Source: UKL13-2 sp040379385
GTDB lineage: Bacteria > Pseudomonadota > Gammaproteobacteria > Burkholderiales > Usitatibacteraceae
Direction of reading: 5' to 3'
Assembly (NCBI GenBank): GCA_040379385.1
Contig: JBEILF010000058.1
Span: forward strand, 1 to 14,407
DNA length: 14,407 bases
Part shown: positions 7,211 to 14,285 of the stretch, piece after piece
How positions within the stretch are numbered: position 1 is the first letter of the stretch
Layout of the letters: every line of letters begins with the position of its first letter
The notes under the pieces: generated by a model
Seen by the model: only the letters and a program-made list of their open reading frames with translations
Told to the model about the DNA's origin: nothing
Database searches by the model: none
Translations under genes and position numbers: made by a program

Positions 7211-8896
7211 ATGCTAGATCAACTCAACGCTGCACCTTTCAACCTCACTGATGACGACATCACATGGGTTAATAAAACCCGCGATTGCCTTTCGACTGAA
7301 GACAAGATCGCGCAAGTGTTTTGCTCGATGTCGTTGCGCGATGATCCTGCCGCCATCAAAGATATCGTGCGCCGAAAACCAGGCGGCGTTCTACGTTACA
7401 TGGGGCCAGATTTGGAGGCAGCGTGGAAAGCGACGCGCATCGCAGTTGAGTCGAGCGAAATCCCGTTACTCATCGCGGGCGACCTAGAAGGCGGTGCCTA
7501 CGGTCAACCTTACTTTTCGCCGGTGCTAAATCAGATTGGCGTAGCCGCCTGCAACGACAGCGCCATCAGTGCGGGCCTGGCTGGTGTACTCGCCCGCGAG
7601 GCGCGCGCGATGGGCTACAACTGGTCTTACACGCCGGTCGTAGATATCAACGCAAAGTTTCGCTCAGCGATCGTCGGCACGCGCTCGTATGGCTCGAATG
7701 TGGATACGATCATTCGCGAGGCCACCACACACATCGCAACGTTACAGCAAAATGGCATTGCTGCCACGGCCAAGCACTGGCCGGGTGAGGGCTATGATGA
7801 TCGTGACCAACATTTGGTGACCACCATCAATCCACTTTCGTTTGAGGATTGGGATGCGACCTACGGCAGGGTCTATCGCAACATGTTTAACGCTGGCGTG
7901 ATGGCGGTCATGTCAGCACACATCGCCTTGCCATCGTGGATCCGCAAAAAATTTCCACAAGCAGGCGTGGAAGCCTTCCGCCCCGGCTCGGTTTCCAAGT
8001 TATTGAATCACGATTTGCTGCGCCGAGAGCTGGGCTTTAACGGCGTTGTTGTTTCAGACGCGACACCAATGGCAGGCTTCACCAGCTGGGCGGATCGTGA
8101 AACCATGACGCCCGAAGTGATTGAAAACGGCTGCGATATGTTTTTATTCGGTCTCCCTGATCAGCGTGATTTGGCACTGCTGATGAAGGGTTTGCGCGAA
8201 GGCAGGCTCTCTGAGGCGCGCTTGGAAGAGGCGGTCACGCGCGTGTTGGCACTCAAAGCGGCATTGGGCTTACACAAAAAAACTATCGATCAATTACTGC
8301 CACCACTTGAAGAAGTCCGCGCCACGCTTAGATCTTCAGGCAATTTGGCGGTGACTGAAGCAGCAGCGAAAAAAACCATCACGCTGGTCAAAGATGTGAA
8401 ATCAATCCTGCCGCTGCGCTTGGAAAAACATAAACGCGTTGTCGTCGTGACCGAAGGCATCAAGCCACTTTTGCCAGGTGGCGAGGCTCGTAACTTAGAT
8501 ACCGTGATTGATGGATTGAGAACGCGCGGATTTCAGGTGAGGCTCTACGATGTCAATCAGCCCCTGCCCTCACCTTCCGATACCGATCTCGTGCTGTACT
8601 TGATCGCTCAGGAGTCAATGTTCTCTCTATCTCACATCTACCTCAACTGGCGAGACTTGCATGGCGGACCGTTCCAGGCGCTTATGCGCTTTTGGTGCGA
8701 CATCCCGACAGTCATGGTGTCATTCGGCCAAATGTACTACCTCTATGACGCGCCGCGCGTGCCTGCATACATCAACGCATACACCGCGCTGCCGACGGTG
8801 CAGGCAGCGCTCGTGCGCAAACTCACGGGCGAGGAACGCTTTGAGGGCACGAGTCCCGTTGATGCATTTTGTGGACTGGGGGATGCCCGCTACTAA
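7211..8896 (+). CDS. Cytoplasmic glycoside hydrolase family 3 enzyme, N-acetylhexosaminidase-like
   Basis: About 561 residues. The N-terminal ~360 form a GH3 (beta/alpha)8 catalytic domain: AGDLEGG (89-95), KHWPGEGYDDRDQH (188-201) and the nucleophile in VVVSDA (D283). The second motif has the Asp/His arrangement of NagZ-type beta-N-acetylhexosaminidases (KHFPGHGxxxxDSH), not the usual beta-glucosidase pattern, so it may cleave terminal GlcNAc or another N-acetylated sugar. Residues from ~385 on resemble the second GH3 domain. There is no signal peptide, so the enzyme should act in the cytoplasm on substrate imported by the upstream symporter. A TTG at 7181 would add ten residues; I prefer the ATG at 7211, although neither has a clear ribosome-binding site. 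Family assignment is secure; the substrate is not, because the sugar kinase in this locus is a glucokinase. Confidence 0.88.
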   Translation: MLDQLNAAPFNLTDDDITWVNKTRDCLSTEDKIAQVFCSMSLRDDPAAIKDIVRRKPGGVLRYMGPDLEAAWKATRIAVESSEIPLLIAGDLEGGAYGQPYFSPVLNQIGVAACNDSAISAGLAGVLAREARAMGYNWSYTPVVDINAKFRSAIVGTRSYGSNVDTIIREATTHIATLQQNGIAATAKHWPGEGYDDRDQHLVTTINPLSFEDWDATYGRVYRNMFNAGVMAVMSAHIALPSWIRKKFPQAGVEAFRPGSVSKLLNHDLLRRELGFNGVVVSDATPMAGFTSWADRETMTPEVIENGCDMFLFGLPDQRDLALLMKGLREGRLSEARLEEAVTRVLALKAALGLHKKTIDQLLPPLEEVRATLRSSGNLAVTEAAAKKTITLVKDVKSILPLRLEKHKRVVVVTEGIKPLLPGGEARNLDTVIDGLRTRGFQVRLYDVNQPLPSPSDTDLVLYLIAQESMFSLSHIYLNWRDLHGGPFQALMRFWCDIPTVMVSFGQMYYLYDAPRVPAYINAYTALPTVQAALVRKLTGEERFEGTSPVDAFCGLGDARY

Positions 8897-9060
8897 GTAC
8901 GTCGCCATGTGCTTCCAACGGAACTGGAGCGCAGTCAACAAATAATCAAATCGTGATGAAACGGCAAAGGGCACTGCCGTTGGGCTTACCCGCTCGCGGC
9001 GACGAGTAACCAAGTGGCAGAAGAAACAACACCCCTCAAGGAGTTCACTGCAAGTAATCG
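8897..9060. other. Intergenic stretch after the GH3 gene
   Basis: No gene is supported. A seven-base inverted repeat (AACGGCA at 8960-8966 and TGCCGTT at 8975-8981) could form a hairpin about 65 bases past the GH3 stop, but no T run follows, so it is at best a weak terminator. The adjoining 9061-9326 is transposase debris. Confidence 0.3.
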
Positions 9061-9326
9061 CTAAAGGAGCCTACTCGATGTATTCACAACACGAATGCTC
9101 CCTGCTGACCTTCGGCCACCCCCGTCGGTGGCCTCACGCCTCGGTCTGCCTGTCAGCCTCGCTTCACGCCGCTACACATTCATCTTCGAAGCCTTGGCAT
9201 GGAACCGCGCATTAGCCAACGGCTGGCTTTGATCCAGCGCCAAGCGTATGTTGTCAACAGCAGCCCGATCCACATCGGCGCGGAAAGTGAGCGATAGGCC
9301 GCCTGCCAGTCTTTATCGGGACGCCA
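9061..9326 (-). pseudogene. C-terminal remnant of a Y1/REP-associated-type transposase
   Basis: On the minus strand the pieces of a Y1_Tnp-type transposase C-terminus can be read in order. WRPDKDWQAAYRSL comes first; then a one-base frame change near 9285 leads to FRADVDRAAVDNIRLALDQS and QPLANARF; a TAG at 9173-9171 interrupts; the same frame continues as RREARLTGRPRRE and ends at 9061-9063. The order, a YRxLF segment, then an IRxAxNxxxPLGxxRF segment, then an RRExxxxGRPRK tail, is the one I know from this family. The HUH catalytic and Tyr motifs would lie upstream and are absent, since MarC sequence begins at 9353. It is inactive. No flanking REP or terminal repeat is evident. Confidence 0.6.
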
Positions 9327-9352
9327 TCAACCTGGATGGGGGCGGCGGGGCG

Positions 9353-10024
9353 TCATTGCCCGTAGCGAAACACGTCAGGCTTGCCCAGCGCAGGAATCAA
9401 CTCGACGATACCACCGGCAAAAATCTCAACCGCCAATGCAGCGAGCAGCAATCCCATGATGCGCGTGGCGACGTTAACGGTGGTCATACTCATGTAGCCG
9501 CCAACTCGTGAGGCAATACGCAGCGCGATCCACGTCACCACCGCAATGGCGATGGCGATCATCACCACCACACCCAGATGCAGCAATGCTTTGCTCTGTG
9601 ACGAATAGATCACCATTGTCGACATGGCGCCGGGGCCGGCCAGCAGCGGTATGCCCAACGGTACAACCGCAATGGAAGCTTTGGCCGTGGCCTCCTCGGC
9701 CTCTTCCGGTGTTTGTTTTACACGTGACGGAGTCGCTTGCATCATCGCCATGGCGTTCAGCATGATGAGAATGGCTCCCCCCACCTTGAAACTTGCAATC
9801 GAGATACCAAAAACCTCGAGAACGCGCTCACCCAATAGCGCCGATACCACCAGTACAACAGCTACGGTCTGTGCCGCCACGCGGGCAATGACGTTGCTTT
9901 CTGACGGCGAGTTGGATGCCGTCATGGCGACAAAAATCGGAATGATGCCGAGCGGATTGACGATCACCAGCAGCGCAACAAAAATCTTGACGTAAGACAC
10001 CAAGGACGGCAACGAATCGAACAT
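9353..10024 (-). CDS. marC: MarC-family integral membrane protein
   Basis: A 223-residue inner-membrane protein with about six hydrophobic segments. Hallmarks of the MarC (UPF0056) family are the N-terminal IVNPLGIIPIF (21-31) and the internal VPLGIPLLAGPGA (about 121-133), plus the C-terminal TRIMGLLLAALAVE helix. The biochemical role of this family is not established; an old link to multiple antibiotic resistance was not upheld. It is the last gene of a leftward operon: its ATG lies six bases beyond the phosphatase stop, and AAGGA ten bases upstream (inside the phosphatase coding end) serves as its ribosome-binding site. A damaged second copy sits at 121-482, so this is the functional one of the pair. 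Confidence 0.9.
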   Translation of the reverse strand: MFDSLPSLVSYVKIFVALLVIVNPLGIIPIFVAMTASNSPSESNVIARVAAQTVAVVLVVSALLGERVLEVFGISIASFKVGGAILIMLNAMAMMQATPSRVKQTPEEAEEATAKASIAVVPLGIPLLAGPGAMSTMVIYSSQSKALLHLGVVVMIAIAIAVVTWIALRIASRVGGYMSMTTVNVATRIMGLLLAALAVEIFAGGIVELIPALGKPDVFRYGQ

Positions 10025-10030
10025 CGTCGC

Positions 10031-10534
10031 TTAATCCTTCGCCGAACCGGAAAGACTGCCGCGCATGGTCAACTGTTCCTGCAGATACTCATGTAATCCC
10101 TCGCAGCCCGCCTCGATCAAATCCAGCGCTGTTTCAAACTCGACCGGCTTGCCGTGATATGGGTCGGGGACTTCATACTCATCGGCCTCGCCACCATATT
10201 CAAGCAGTAGCTCAATCTTGTTCTGCAGTCTGGTCGGGCAGATTGATTTAAGATGACGCCGGTTCAGCTCGTCCATCGCAATGACGTAGTCAAACCGCTC
10301 AAAGTCGCTGGGACTAATCTCGCGCGCACGTAATGATGCAAGGTCGTAGCCACGTTTCTTCGCGTGTTCGATCGCCCTCGGATCAGGCGGCGAGCCCTCG
10401 TGATAACCGTGTGTAGCGGCAGAATCGATATCGACCTTGCCTGCGAGCGGGCTCGATTCCACCATCTTGCGAAACACGCCCTCCGCCGTTGGCGAACGAC
10501 AAATATTGCCCATGCAAACAAACAACACTTTCAT
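10031..10534 (-). CDS. Low-molecular-weight protein-tyrosine phosphatase
   Basis: A 167-residue cytoplasmic phosphatase. The P-loop CMGNICRS is at the extreme N-terminus (nucleophile C7, phosphate-binding R13, the CX5R signature), and the general-acid loop is DPYHG with D124. Length fits the family. Members dephosphorylate tyrosine residues of protein kinases or envelope-assembly proteins, and some act on protein phosphoarginine; the substrate here cannot be told. Its ATG overlaps the TGA of uvrB by four bases (ATGA), so translation is probably coupled. There is no capsule or exopolysaccharide tyrosine kinase nearby, unlike Wzb-type phosphatases. The C-terminal ~12 residues (after LQEQLTMRG) are a short non-conserved tail. 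Confidence 0.93.
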   Translation of the reverse strand: MKVLFVCMGNICRSPTAEGVFRKMVESSPLAGKVDIDSAATHGYHEGSPPDPRAIEHAKKRGYDLASLRAREISPSDFERFDYVIAMDELNRRHLKSICPTRLQNKIELLLEYGGEADEYEVPDPYHGKPVEFETALDLIEAGCEGLHEYLQEQLTMRGSLSGSAKD

Positions 10535-12573
10535 GCCGCACTACTTTCCGGCCCGCCAAGTACCAGCATCTTGTTGCGCAGGATACGCAACTCATCACGT
10601 AACTTGGCAGCCTTTTCAAATTCCAGATTACGCGCCGCCTCAAGCATTTCGCGCTCTATCCGTTTGATGGCGGTTTCCATTTGCTTTTCACTCAGTACGT
10701 CGTATTTCTTGCGGTCTTGCGCCGCCTTCTTCTCAACCCGCTTTTCATCGATGTCGTACACGCCGTCAATCATGTCCTTGATCCTTTTGTTGACGGACTT
10801 GGGCGTGATGCTGTTTTTCAGATTATGTGCAATCTGTTTGGCACGACGTCTGTTGGTTTCGTCAATGGCTTTTTTCATTGAATCCGTTTCACGATCACCA
10901 TACAAAATCGCCATGCCATGCACGTGACGCGCCGCACGACCGATGGTCTGGATCAACGACCTAGCACCGCGCAAAAACCCTTCCTTGTCGGCATCCAGAA
11001 TCGCCACGAGTGAAACTTCCGGAATGTCGAGTCCTTCACGCAATAAGTTGATACCCACCAGCACGTCGAACAGCCCGGCGCGCAGATCGCGAATAATCTC
11101 CACTCTTTCCACCGTATCAATATCCGAGTGCAGATAACGCACCTTAATGCCATGCTCGGACAGAAAATCTGTCAGGTCTTCAGCCATCCGTTTAGTTAGC
11201 GTCGTTACCAGCACACGCTCACCCACCAACACACGCTTGTTGATTTCCGAAAGCACGTCGTCGACCTGGGTGGACGCGGGGCGAACGGACAGTGTTGGAT
11301 CGACCAATCCGGTCGGCCGTACGAGTTGCTCCACCACTTGGGAGGCATGTGCCTCCTCATAGTCGGCGGGTGTGGCCGATACAAACACCGTTTGCCGCAT
11401 CATCGTTTCAAACTCATCAAAACGTAACGGGCGGTTGTCCATGGCAGATGGTAGTCGAAACCCGTATCCGACCAAGTTCTCTTTTCTAGCGCGATCACCC
11501 TTATACATTCCGCCGACCTGCGGGATGGTGACGTGGCTCTCGTCGATGATCATCAAGGCATTTTTTGGCAGATAGTCCACCAGCGTCGGCGGTGGCGAAC
11601 CGGGCGCTCTGCCCGTCAAATGACGGGAGTAATTCTCGATACCTTTACAGAAGCCGATTTCGTTCAACATCTCCAAATCGAACGTCGTGCGCTGCTGAAT
11701 GCGCTGTGCCTCCAATAGTTTGCCCTCCGCCTGGTAGTACTCAATACGCTCGCGCAATTCAGCCTTGATGCCCTCGATTGCGCCCAATGTGCTCGCACGG
11801 GTGGTGACGTAATGGCTCTTGGCATACACGGTGTAGCGCGGCACCGTCTGGATGATGTGTCCGGTCAGCGGATCGAATAACGACAACCCATCAATCTCGT
11901 CGTCGAACATCGAAATACGTAACGCGTGTTCATTACTCTCCGCCGGATGGACATCGAGTGTATCGCCGCGCACACGAAACGTCCCTCGCTTGAAATCGAG
12001 TTCTGATCGGCTGTACTGCATGGCGATCAATTGTCGAATCAGATCGTGCTGCGCCACCTTGTCACCGCTTCGCACCATCATGCGCATATCGTAATAGTCG
12101 GACGGATCACCGATACCGTAGATGCACGATACCGTCGCAATGATCACGGCGTCCGGCCGTTCGAGCAGTGACTTGGTGGCAGACAAACGCATCTGTTCGA
12201 TATGTTCGTTGATCGACGAATCTTTTTCGATAAACAAATCACGTGACGGGACGTAGGCTTCCGGCTGGTAGTAGTCGTAGTACGACACAAAATACTCAAC
12301 AGCATTTTCCGGAAAGAACTCCTTCATCTCAGCGTACAGCTGCGCGGCAAGTGTCTTGTTTGGTGCCATGATCAGCGCGGGGCGGCCAAGTCGGGCGATG
12401 ACATTGGCCATCGTGAAGGTCTTTCCCGATCCGGTCACGCCCAGCAAAGTCTGAAAAGCGAGGCCGTCGTTGATGCCCTCGACCAGTTTGTCAATGGCCT
12501 GTGGTTGGTCCCCTGCGGGGGCGAACGGCTGGTTTAACTTGTACGGCGAATTGGGAAACGTGACGATAGACAT
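10531..12573 (-). CDS. uvrB: Excinuclease ABC subunit UvrB
   Basis: A 680-residue DNA-damage recognition helicase of nucleotide excision repair, working with UvrA and UvrC. Visible motifs in order are the Walker A GVTGSGKT (45-52), the beta-hairpin region YYDYYQPEAYVP (98-109) that clamps DNA at the lesion, DESH (344-347), GLDIPEVSLVAILDADKEG, QTIGRAARH, and the C-terminal UVR motif LEFEKAAKLRDELR that contacts UvrC. It is full length and intact. It heads a leftward operon with the phosphatase and marC. No strong Shine-Dalgarno or canonical LexA box is seen before its ATG; the 109 bases upstream are shared with the divergent vapBC promoter. Confidence 0.97.
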   Translation of the reverse strand: MSIVTFPNSPYKLNQPFAPAGDQPQAIDKLVEGINDGLAFQTLLGVTGSGKTFTMANVIARLGRPALIMAPNKTLAAQLYAEMKEFFPENAVEYFVSYYDYYQPEAYVPSRDLFIEKDSSINEHIEQMRLSATKSLLERPDAVIIATVSCIYGIGDPSDYYDMRMMVRSGDKVAQHDLIRQLIAMQYSRSELDFKRGTFRVRGDTLDVHPAESNEHALRISMFDDEIDGLSLFDPLTGHIIQTVPRYTVYAKSHYVTTRASTLGAIEGIKAELRERIEYYQAEGKLLEAQRIQQRTTFDLEMLNEIGFCKGIENYSRHLTGRAPGSPPPTLVDYLPKNALMIIDESHVTIPQVGGMYKGDRARKENLVGYGFRLPSAMDNRPLRFDEFETMMRQTVFVSATPADYEEAHASQVVEQLVRPTGLVDPTLSVRPASTQVDDVLSEINKRVLVGERVLVTTLTKRMAEDLTDFLSEHGIKVRYLHSDIDTVERVEIIRDLRAGLFDVLVGINLLREGLDIPEVSLVAILDADKEGFLRGARSLIQTIGRAARHVHGMAILYGDRETDSMKKAIDETNRRRAKQIAHNLKNSITPKSVNKRIKDMIDGVYDIDEKRVEKKAAQDRKKYDVLSEKQMETAIKRIEREMLEAARNLEFEKAAKLRDELRILRNKMLVLGGPESSAA

Positions 12574-12624
12574 GCTGCAATTTTAGCAGTCAGCGTGGTG
12601 GTCAATTCCGAACCCTAAAGGAGA

Positions 12625-12653
12625 TTGCCACAAACTACCAAAAGTATTACTAT
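12625..12653 (+). promoter_or_regulatory. Predicted vapBC promoter
   Basis: TTGCCA (12625-12630), 17 bases, then TACTAT (12648-12653) form a plausible sigma-70 promoter about 30 bases upstream of the antitoxin ATG. The -10 overlaps the first palindromic operator, as expected of an autoregulated toxin-antitoxin operon. Confidence 0.5.
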
Positions 12654-12672
12654 ATTCGGCAACAGTATTACT
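12643..12672. promoter_or_regulatory. Paired vapBC operators
   Basis: Two identical nine-base palindromes, AGTATTACT, at 12643-12651 and 12664-12672, lie 21 bases apart, two turns of the helix, so both face the same side of the DNA. The first overlaps the -10 and the second covers the likely transcription start. AbrB-type antitoxin dimers joined by toxin commonly bind such tandem sites; the binding itself is inferred. Confidence 0.6.
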
Positions 12673-12682
12673 TCGAGACAAT

Positions 12683-12988
12683 ATGAGTACAACCATCACC
12701 GTCAAGGGCCAGGTGACGATACCCAAACAGATTCGCGACTCGTTGGGACTTGTTCCCGGCAGCAAGGTTGAGTTCACTCTCAATGAGCGCGGCGAATACA
12801 TCGTGTTGCCCGCCGGCCCACCCAAGAAAGGCGGCAAGGCCGGTAGCCACGGCACCAACATCGTCAAAAGTCGATTTGATGCAGTTCGGGGCACTGCTTC
12901 AATGAGTGGGATGTCGACCGATGAATACATGAATCTCATCCGAGGCTACGATCAAGACGCCGCAGACCCAGGGCTCAAGCGCAAGTGA
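12683..12988 (+). CDS. vapB: AbrB/SpoVT-family antitoxin (VapB-like)
   Basis: A 101-residue protein. Residues 1-~45 are a swapped-hairpin AbrB DNA-binding domain (TTITVKGQVTIPKQIRDSLG, then GSKVEFTLNERGEYIVL). The C-terminal part (from about 65: SRFDAVRGTASMSGMSTDEY, then MNLIRGY) is the toxin-neutralising tail; a conserved MSTDEYMxLxRG-like end is usual in VapB antitoxins paired with PIN toxins. It should bind its toxin and, as a complex, the two palindromes just upstream. The ATG has only a weak GAGA ribosome-binding site five bases away. Its TGA overlaps the GTG start of the toxin by four bases, coupling their translation. Confidence 0.9.
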   Translation: MSTTITVKGQVTIPKQIRDSLGLVPGSKVEFTLNERGEYIVLPAGPPKKGGKAGSHGTNIVKSRFDAVRGTASMSGMSTDEYMNLIRGYDQDAADPGLKRK

Positions 12989-13422
12989 TCTTTGTTGATA
13001 CCAACATACTGATCGACGTATTGGCAGATGACTCGACTCATCGAGAATGGTCGCAACGACAGCTTGACCGTGCATTGATCAATCATCAGCTCGCCATCAA
13101 TCCGTTGGTCTATGCGGAGGTGTCGCCCGTCTATGCTTCGCAAGAAAGATTGGACGAGGTACTCGCCATCATGCAAGTCACCGTCGAGCCGATGTCGAGG
13201 CGCGCACTTTTTCTAGCAGGCAAGGCGCATCACGCCTATCGCCGGCGCGGCGGTGCTCAGACACGCGCGCTGCCGGATTTCTTCATCGGCGCACAAGCCG
13301 CGACGGCGGGCGCGGCGTTGATGACGCGCGACATCGCTAGATACAAAACATACTTTCCAACACTTGCGCTTATTTCTCCTGAAGAAAACGACCAAAGCGC
13401 TGCGGGTATTGAGTCAAATTGA
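12985..13422 (+). CDS. vapC: PIN-domain ribonuclease toxin (VapC-like)
   Basis: A 145-residue PIN-fold ribonuclease. The acidic metal-binding set is complete: D5 (FVDTNILID), E45 (NPLVYAEVS), D98 (LPDFFIGAQA) and D116 (LMTRDIARYKTYFP). VapC toxins cleave tRNA or rRNA and arrest translation when the antitoxin is lost. The start is GTG, overlapping the antitoxin stop (GTGA), so expression is probably coupled. The family usually ends soon after the FPTxxLIxPE segment; here about a dozen extra residues follow, and they overlap the frame of the next ORF, suggesting that the end of the gene was altered at a junction. The toxin looks intact. Confidence 0.9.
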   Translation: MIFVDTNILIDVLADDSTHREWSQRQLDRALINHQLAINPLVYAEVSPVYASQERLDEVLAIMQVTVEPMSRRALFLAGKAHHAYRRRGGAQTRALPDFFIGAQAATAGAALMTRDIARYKTYFPTLALISPEENDQSAAGIESN

Positions 13423-14233
13423 GGACCAAGATATACGCTTGATTGTCAAGGCGATTGCCGCAAGGATGACACCAGCGATTCGTGCAGAAGCTGCATTGTC
13501 TGGAATTGAAGTAGACGACCGAGCGCTACTCCGACTCGCGCGAGATGCAGCCGATTGGTGCATTCGCTCGGAATCGCAAACAATTTTAGAAAGTCTGCAA
13601 GATGCCATCGCGGAACATACGGTCGTCGAGTCTGCGGACGCACTGCCCGACGTAATGTTGTTTCCGATGTCGATCGGTCTATTGCCTTCAAGAAAAAACA
13701 TTTTTTCGGTGATACCACCAAGTTCTGTTGATGTAGCCCGCCAAGAACAAGCATTGCTACTTGATGAGCGTCGGTTAATGGATGACCGAGTGTTGGTTAT
13801 CATGGGCGAGACGACGAGGCTCGCAAAATTCGATCAGGCGCTTGCACTCAATGGTGAGGAGCGGCAATTTGCGGAGGCGCTGGATAGAGCGGATTTTGTA
13901 AACTGGTGGCACCGCAATGCCGATAGAAAGGCGTACAGCGTTCGAATTGTGCGCGCCGATCACCAGCACTACTTCTATCCAGATTTTGTTGTTGCCGTCT
14001 CGATAGAGGAGTCTCGGACAATTCGGTTAATCGAGACCAAAGACAGTACAAAGGACGCCGCGAGAAAGTCGCGACGCGAGCCCAAGCACTATGGGAAGGT
14101 TATGTTTATCACGAAGGATGGGGGGCGATATTGTCTTGTCAAAGACGACGGTAGCTTGGGGCCGGCAGTGAACTTTGACGATCTAGCTGCGCTCCGCGAT
14201 GCGCTAGGAAAATCAGCGAAACTCGCCGTCTGA
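13364..14233 (+). CDS. C-terminal nuclease fragment of a type III restriction/DEAD-helicase-like protein
   Basis: 289 codons from a TTG inside the vapC 3' end; the next in-frame ATG is at 13466, and the true start is uncertain. Residues ~165-280 match the nuclease end of type III restriction (Res)-like helicases: EERQFAEALD, FVNWWHRN, SVRIVRADHQHYFYPDFVV, RLIETKDSTKDAARK, then HYGKVMFITKDG. The PD-(D/E)XK residues appear to be D207, E224 and K226, so the nuclease centre may be intact. The whole N-terminal helicase (Walker A, DEAD/DEAH and motif VI), normally several hundred residues, is absent; upstream sequence is vapBC instead. No methyltransferase (Mod) gene is present. I read it as the tail of a gene whose front was lost or replaced at a junction near 13364-13420. 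Whether it is expressed or active is unknown. Confidence 0.65.
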   Translation: MRLFLLKKTTKALRVLSQIEDQDIRLIVKAIAARMTPAIRAEAALSGIEVDDRALLRLARDAADWCIRSESQTILESLQDAIAEHTVVESADALPDVMLFPMSIGLLPSRKNIFSVIPPSSVDVARQEQALLLDERRLMDDRVLVIMGETTRLAKFDQALALNGEERQFAEALDRADFVNWWHRNADRKAYSVRIVRADHQHYFYPDFVVAVSIEESRTIRLIETKDSTKDAARKSRREPKHYGKVMFITKDGGRYCLVKDDGSLGPAVNFDDLAALRDALGKSAKLAV

Positions 14234-14285
14234 CGGGCATTTCCGAGCATTTTTGGCTGAAACTATCCGCCAGATGGCGAGTTTC
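14218..14285. repeat. 15-base inverted repeat between convergent gene ends
   Basis: GAAACTCGCCGTCTG (14218-14232) pairs with CAGATGGCGAGTTTC (14271-14285), 14 Watson-Crick pairs and one G-T, around a 38-base loop. It spans the stop of the nuclease fragment and reaches the stop of the TonB-dependent receptor on the other strand. A two-way transcription terminator is the plainest reading, but no T run follows on either strand; a transposon-type inverted repeat is the alternative. Confidence 0.5.

Noticed and set aside
9114..9133. Perfect 7-base hairpin (GGCCACC / GGTGGCC), first taken as a terminator or REP element
   Set aside because: It falls within the C-terminal coding remnant of the transposase, has no T run, and is not repeated in the window.
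9078..9215. 45-codon forward ORF with a strong AAAGGAG site eight bases before its ATG
   Set aside because: It lies antisense to the transposase remnant, whose coding sequence explains these bases, and the peptide resembles no known protein. The ribosome-binding match is likely chance.
12576..12590. CTGCTAAAATTGCAG (minus strand) as a LexA/SOS box before uvrB
   Set aside because: The known LexA box is CTGT-N8-ACAG, 16 bases; this palindrome is 15 bases with a C in place of the T. It cannot be called from sequence alone.
12583..12939. 118-codon minus-strand ORF opposite vapB
   Set aside because: It is antisense to a clear AbrB antitoxin and across its promoter, with no family resemblance.
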